DNA of 64,000 nucleotides from Natronospirillum sp965602035 (lineage in GTDB: Bacteria > Pseudomonadota > Gammaproteobacteria > Pseudomonadales > Natronospirillaceae), in the NCBI GenBank assembly GCA_965602035.1, contig OZ271919.1:2356001-2420000 (forward strand), read 5' to 3'. The translations under genes were made by a program, and so were the position numbers. This document shows positions 59,719-64,000 of this stretch, piece after piece. The stretch's first letter is position 1. Every line of letters begins with the position of its first letter. The notes beneath the pieces were generated by a model. The model was given only the letters and a program-made list of their open reading frames with translations. It was not told the origin of the DNA and made no database searches.

Positions 59719-61869
59719 ATGCGCGCGCAGCCGGGCGACGATCATGAATATGCGGGCGCCGTGCAAACGGGCGCCGTGCAAACGGGCGCCGTGCAAACGG
59801 GCGAAGCGGAGCTGACGAGCCTGCCGGGTGTCGGGCCGGCGTTGGCGGAAAAGCTCCAGCGCCTTGGTATTGTCAACGTCAGTGACCTGTTGTTCCACCT
59901 GCCGATTCGCTATGAAGACCGGACCAGAATACGGCCCCTTGGCGAAGCCATGCAGCAACAGGCAGCCGTATTCCAGGGAATCGTGCAGAGTGCGCAGGTG
60001 CAGTTCGGCCGTCGGCGCTCCCTGCTGGTCCGGCTGCGTGATGCGACCGGTGAACTCGGACTGCGATTCTATTATTTCAACCAGCGCCAGCAGGCGGCCT
60101 TTCAGCCCGGCCGGGCCGCACAGGTTTTCGGTGAACCCCGGCGCGGTGCCTCAGGACTGGAAATCTATCACCCGGAATACAGCCTTGCGGAAACCATGGA
60201 CGCGCTGCCGGGGCCTGAAGGCACCCTGACACCGGTCTACCCGATTACCGAAGGGCTGGCCCAGAAGCGGATGCAGGGTCTGGTTCGTCAGGCGCTTGAT
60301 TGGTTGCAGGAAGGTGGAGAATTACGGGACTTTCTGCCCGACAACCTGCTGAAGCCTGCCAATCTGCCTGACCTCAGACAGGCACTGACATTTGTTCACG
60401 CGCCAGCGCCCGGTACTGAGCCGCGTGAACTGACCGACGGCAGCCACCCCGGAATCGCGCGTCTTGCCCTTGAGGAATTGCTGGCCCAGCATCTCGGGTT
60501 GCAGCGGGTTCGCCAGGCACACCGCCAGGACCCCGCGCCGCCACTTGATCGGGATAGTCCGAGGCAGCAGCATCTTCGCTCGACGCTGCCGTTCCAGTTG
60601 ACCGCCGCCCAGAACCGGGTATTGCTGGAGATTGAATCGGACCTGAGCAAACCCACGCCCATGTTGAGGCTGGTCCAGGGTGATGTGGGCTCAGGGAAAA
60701 CACTGGTCGCCGTCATGGCGTTACTCAAGGCGGCGGATAACGGCTGGCAGTCAGCGTTCATGGCGCCCACGGAAATACTGGCTGAACAGCATGCCCGGAA
60801 TCTGAGTACCTGGCTTGCACCGCTGGACATTGAGCCGGTGCTGCTGTTGGGCAAGCAGACCCGCCGTCAACGCGCCGATGCACTGGCCAGAATCCGGGAG
60901 GGCGCCCTGTGCGTCGTGGGTACTCACGCGCTCTTCCAGAACGAGGTGGAATTTCGGGCGCTCGGGTTGCTGGTGGTGGATGAGCAGCACCGGTTCGGTG
61001 TTGATCAGCGACTTGCCTTGCGCGAGAAGGGACGGGCCAACGGGCTGGCTCCCCACCAGATGATAATGACGGCGACACCCATTCCCCGAACCCTGGCGAT
61101 GTCCGTGTATGCAGATCTGGATCTGTCGGTGATCGATGAGTTGCCGCCCGGGCGCCAGCCGGTAACCACAACCGTGACCAGCGATGTTCAGCGTGATCAG
61201 GTCGTGAACCGGATTCGCGAGGCCTGTGCGGAGGGCCGGCAGACATACTGGGTCTGCACGCTGATTGAAGAGAACGAGGAACTGCAGGCGCAGGCGGCCG
61301 AAGAGCTTTATGAGCAACTGGGAGAGGCTCTGGCGCCAGCTGCAGTGGGTCTGGTCCACGGCCGTATGAAACCAGCCGACAAAGCGGCGGTTATGGCGGG
61401 TTTCGTCGATGGCAGTATCCGGGTGCTGGTGGCCACAACGGTCATCGAAGTGGGCGTGGATGTGCCCAATGCCTCGGTTATGATCATTGAAAATGCAGAA
61501 AGGCTGGGGCTGTCACAACTGCATCAATTACGGGGTCGTGTCGGCCGCGGTGCGGCCGCAAGCTATTGTGTTTTACTGTATCATGCGCCACTCTCCCGGC
61601 AGGGGAAAGCCCGATTGCAGACGATGCGAAGCACCAGTGACGGATTCCGCATTGCCGAGCAGGACCTCATGTTGCGTGGTCCGGGAGAGGTACTCGGGAT
61701 TCGTCAGACTGGTCTGGCAGCGCTCAGAGTTGCAGATCTGCAACGAGACCAAAAGTGGCTTCCCACCGTAAGAACTCTGGGTGAACAGATGATTCGCCAT
61801 TATCCGGACCGGGTGGACGCCATATTACGGCGATGGCATCCGTCGGGGCTGGACTACGGAAACGTCTGA
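59719..61869 (+). CDS. recG: ATP-dependent DNA helicase RecG
   Basis: A 716-residue RecG (from ATG 59719; GTG 59710 is also possible). The wedge domain starts at LTSLPGVGPALAEKLQRLG; helicase motifs are GDVGSGKTLVAVMA, VDEQHRFGVDQR, TATPIPRTLAM, TTVIEVGVDVPNASVM and QLRGRVGRG. It remodels stalled forks. The first ~30 residues include a three-fold GAVQT repeat, not present in typical RecG. Confidence 0.95.
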   Translation: MRAQPGDDHEYAGAVQTGAVQTGAVQTGEAELTSLPGVGPALAEKLQRLGIVNVSDLLFHLPIRYEDRTRIRPLGEAMQQQAAVFQGIVQSAQVQFGRRRSLLVRLRDATGELGLRFYYFNQRQQAAFQPGRAAQVFGEPRRGASGLEIYHPEYSLAETMDALPGPEGTLTPVYPITEGLAQKRMQGLVRQALDWLQEGGELRDFLPDNLLKPANLPDLRQALTFVHAPAPGTEPRELTDGSHPGIARLALEELLAQHLGLQRVRQAHRQDPAPPLDRDSPRQQHLRSTLPFQLTAAQNRVLLEIESDLSKPTPMLRLVQGDVGSGKTLVAVMALLKAADNGWQSAFMAPTEILAEQHARNLSTWLAPLDIEPVLLLGKQTRRQRADALARIREGALCVVGTHALFQNEVEFRALGLLVVDEQHRFGVDQRLALREKGRANGLAPHQMIMTATPIPRTLAMSVYADLDLSVIDELPPGRQPVTTTVTSDVQRDQVVNRIREACAEGRQTYWVCTLIEENEELQAQAAEELYEQLGEALAPAAVGLVHGRMKPADKAAVMAGFVDGSIRVLVATTVIEVGVDVPNASVMIIENAERLGLSQLHQLRGRVGRGAAASYCVLLYHAPLSRQGKARLQTMRSTSDGFRIAEQDLMLRGPGEVLGIRQTGLAALRVADLQRDQKWLPTVRTLGEQMIRHYPDRVDAILRRWHPSGLDYGNV
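59761..59805 (+). repeat. 15-bp tandem repeat at start of recG
   Basis: Three head-to-tail copies of GTGCAAACGGGCGCC (last copy ends GAA), in frame, encoding V-Q-T-G-A each. Copies are identical over the first 13 bp, pointing to recent slippage. Adding or losing a unit would keep the recG frame. Confidence 0.85.
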
Positions 61870-61933
61870 ACGCAGGCGAGTGGCCGGCGTTTGCAGCCAG
61901 GCTGGAAAGAGCCCATCCAGGAGATACAGCACT

Positions 61934-63337
61934 ATGACAGACGCGGCAGCCAGGGGAACGGGGCCTGTGATTCCGGAATCGGTAGAACGCTACCTGAGCG
62001 ATCAGGGGATAGACTTCGAGACAGTACCCCGTCGCGGGTCCGAAACCTACCCCCGGGTAGAAAATGTCCTGCTGGCGGATGAATTGGGAATGGTTCAGGC
62101 GTTTCTCGCCGATGACCACCTGCTGGACCTCAAAGCGGTTTCTGAAGTGACCGGGCGCAACCTGCGCGCTGCGGAAACCTTTGAGCGTGACCGGTTGCTG
62201 CGCAAAATGGGGCTACAGAGTCTGCCGGCACTGGACGGGCTGACGGATATGGAAACGCTGGTGGACAATGCCGTGCCGAAGCGCGGCAAGGTTGTTGTAC
62301 ACAGCGGCGCAACCAATCAGTTTCTGGTCCTCGAGGCCTCGGCTCTGGTGCGTAACCAGAACCGGGTGACTCGGGCTTCCTGGACGTCACCGGTAGAGCC
62401 GGCTGATATCGAACCCGACAACCAGTTCATGGACCTTGACCTCGATGCGATAGAAATGTCGGTGAGCCGGTTTACTGCGAAACGGATTCGCCAGCGGCTC
62501 GAGGAAACACTGGAAATACCGCCATTACCGGCGACGGCGCAGAAAATTGTTCGCCTGCGCGTTGATCCCAACGCAGACATCGCGCGCCTCGCCAGCATCA
62601 TTGAGCATGACCCAAGCCTTGCGGCGCAGGTGATCAGTTGGGCGTCTTCGTCGTATTATGCGGCGCCCGGCACAATCAAATCGGTTCAGGATGCCATTGT
62701 ACGGGTACTGGGTTACGACCTGGTCATGAATCTTGCTCTGGGCCTTGCTCTGGGGCGCGCCATCGACATCCCGGGCGATGCCCCCGAAGGCTATACACCC
62801 TATTGGCAGGAAGCCATTTATACGGCGGAGCTGGTCAGTGAGTTGCACAGCGCGATGCCACGTGAATTCCGCCCCAGTTTTGGTCTTGCCTATCTTGGTG
62901 GGTTGCTGCACAACTTCGGTTATCTGGTGCTTGCGCACGTGTTCAAGCCGCATTTTTCAACCTGCTGCCGCCTCTGGGAGGCGAACCCGCACCTGGAGCC
63001 ACAGCTTATTGAGCGTCATGTTCTGGGGATCACCCGTGACCAGATCGCCGCGAGCCTGCTGGCAAGTTGGCAGCTTCCCGAAGAAGTCTGCCGGGCGATT
63101 CGCTTTTCCGGGCACGGCGATTATCAGGGCCTGCACGCTGATTATGCCAACCTGGTCTATCTGGCGACGCGCCTGTTGCGTCGGTCCGGCATGGTTAACG
63201 GACCCATGCAGTCACTTGAGCATGGCGTATTCTCGCACCTTCAGCTCCAGCCGCAGGATGCGCGAACGGCCATGCAGGTAATCTACAATGCCCGGGAGGA
63301 TCTCAACGCGCTGGCCCGTGGTATGCAGCCGGACTGA
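61934..63337 (+). CDS. YbaK-type plus HDOD domain protein
   Basis: A 467-residue soluble protein. Residues ~10-150 resemble a YbaK/aminoacyl-tRNA deacylase-like domain (LSDQGIDFETVPRR, MVQAFLADDHLLDLKAVSEV). A linker is followed by an HDOD domain from about residue 190: LEEIPPLPATAQKIV-type entry (written here as LEIPPLPATAQKIVRLRVDP), ASIIEHDPSLAAQVISWASS, and LGGLLHNFGYLVLAHVF. HDOD proteins act in signalling and stress; no clear catalytic HD pair. Function unassigned. AGGAGA lies upstream of ATG 61934. Confidence 0.78.
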   Translation: MTDAAARGTGPVIPESVERYLSDQGIDFETVPRRGSETYPRVENVLLADELGMVQAFLADDHLLDLKAVSEVTGRNLRAAETFERDRLLRKMGLQSLPALDGLTDMETLVDNAVPKRGKVVVHSGATNQFLVLEASALVRNQNRVTRASWTSPVEPADIEPDNQFMDLDLDAIEMSVSRFTAKRIRQRLEETLEIPPLPATAQKIVRLRVDPNADIARLASIIEHDPSLAAQVISWASSSYYAAPGTIKSVQDAIVRVLGYDLVMNLALGLALGRAIDIPGDAPEGYTPYWQEAIYTAELVSELHSAMPREFRPSFGLAYLGGLLHNFGYLVLAHVFKPHFSTCCRLWEANPHLEPQLIERHVLGITRDQIAASLLASWQLPEEVCRAIRFSGHGDYQGLHADYANLVYLATRLLRRSGMVNGPMQSLEHGVFSHLQLQPQDARTAMQVIYNAREDLNALARGMQPD

Positions 63338-63383
63338 ACGTCGCACATCACAGCGGAAACAGGGCCCTGGCCTGAGGGCCCGA

Positions 63384-64000
63384 TCAGTGCGCTTCGTCCC
63401 AGTTGTCGCCGACGCCGACGTCGACTTCCAGTGGTACCGAAAGTGTGGCCGCATGCTGCATCCGGAATTTGACTCCCTGAATGACCTGATCCAGATCCTG
63501 TTCGCTGACTTCCATGACCAGTTCATCGTGAACCTGCATCACCAGGCATGCGTCGAGTTCTGACCGTTCCAGCCATGTCTGAACATCGACCATGGCCTGC
63601 TTGATGATATCGGCAGCAGTGCCCTGCATGGGCGCATTGATGGCTGTGCGTTCCGCAGCTCGGCGCACCGCCTGCTGGCGGGCCTTGATATCGGGCAGGT
63701 ACAGCCGACGGCCGAACAGGGTTTCCACGTACCCCTGTTCGGCCGCTGCGGCGCGCGTCTCGTCCATGTAGCGGCGTACTCCGGGATATCGCTCGAAATA
63801 GGTGTCCACGTAAGTCTGCGCTTCACGCCGTCCAATGCCCAGGTTCCGGGCAAGCCCGAATGCCGACATACCGTAGATCAGCCCGAAATTTACGGCCTTG
63901 GCCGAACGCCGCTGTTCGCCGGTGATCTCGTCTTCGGCGACACCAAGTATCTCCGCGGCGGTGGCGGTATGAATGTCCTTTCCGGCCCGAAACGCGGCAA
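63384..64000 (-). CDS. polA: DNA polymerase I, C-terminal part (cut by window edge)
   Basis: The last ~205 residues of the family A polymerase domain. The O-helix RRSAKAVNFGLIYGMSAFGL with the conserved Lys and Tyr, YVETLFGRRLYLPDI, NAPMQGTAADIIKQAMVDVQ and the catalytic LVMQVHDELVMEV are all present. It ends with VGDNWDEAH. The 5' end, with the exonuclease domains, lies beyond the window. Convergent with the HDOD gene. Confidence 0.97.
   Translation of the reverse strand, partial: AAFRAGKDIHTATAAEILGVAEDEITGEQRRSAKAVNFGLIYGMSAFGLARNLGIGRREAQTYVDTYFERYPGVRRYMDETRAAAAEQGYVETLFGRRLYLPDIKARQQAVRRAAERTAINAPMQGTAADIIKQAMVDVQTWLERSELDACLVMQVHDELVMEVSEQDLDQVIQGVKFRMQHAATLSVPLEVDVGVGDNWDEAH

Noticed and set aside
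59761..59805. Tandem repeat as a CRISPR array
   Set aside because: Units are 15 bp, directly adjacent without spacers, in frame inside recG; no cas gene is present.

Overview
The window is a chromosomal segment around the replication origin of a gammaproteobacterium. Gene order (ppc, yqgE, prlC, gamma-carbonic anhydrase, aroE, hemF, tsaC, dprA, def-fmt-rsmB, trkA-trkH, glyQS, gyrB-recF-dnaN-dnaA, rpmH-rnpA-yidC-mnmE, an aa3 oxidase cluster, engB, cytochromes c5/c4, dsbA, uvrD, ubiA, HU, ridA, recG, polA) resembles the origin regions of Pseudomonas and Oceanospirillales-type bacteria. The exact genus cannot be fixed from sequence reading alone; a marine or halophilic relative is a guess.

Layout. 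1-10 kb: minus-strand housekeeping genes (ppc start, yqgE, prlC, lon, aroE, hemF, tsaC, dprA), with one plus-strand gamma-carbonic anhydrase gene. 10-20 kb: a divergent LysM-type protein gene, then plus-strand def-fmt-rsmB-trkA-trkH and glyQ-glyS. 20-26 kb: gyrB, recF, dnaN and dnaA on the minus strand. 26.2-26.8 kb: an AT-rich, gene-free stretch with a DnaA-box cluster (oriC candidate). 26.8-30.5 kb: rpmH, rnpA, yidC and mnmE on the plus strand. Two perfect parS-like palindromes lie on the dnaA side, one inside a bidirectional terminator and one inside the recF reading frame.

30.5-40.6 kb is an accessory island that interrupts the usual mnmE-mnmG neighbourhood. It holds a divergent DUF411 protein gene, an ISL3 remnant, an IS21-type istB remnant split by an IS3-family element that is itself split by a second, intact IS3-family element (both with target duplications), a chimeric Cox11/ZIP pseudogene, an IS5 fragment, a frameshifted glutathione S-transferase gene, a small Cys-rich membrane protein gene with an ArsR regulator, an IS66 fragment, a MerR-type promoter before a truncated cation-efflux gene, and an intact CDF efflux gene. 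The common theme is metal handling plus transposon debris.

40.7-64 kb returns to core genes: an alpha/beta hydrolase, a MATE transporter, the cytochrome c oxidase cluster (coxB, coxA, coxC, DUF2909, SURF1, a small thiol protein, ctaA, ctaB; ctaG is absent), engB, cytochromes c5 and c4, a DsbA with an atypical CIYC active site, a degenerate GGDEF protein, uvrD, a thioesterase, tRNA-Thr(TGT), a DUF3392-like protein, an S1/P1 nuclease, ubiA, HU, ridA, recG with an N-terminal repeat, a YbaK-HDOD protein, and the 3' end of polA. I found no CRISPR array, prophage, or convincing new defence system. The most unusual items are the parS placement, the Cox11/ZIP chimera together with a ctaG-less oxidase operon, the nested insertion sequences, and the CIYC DsbA.
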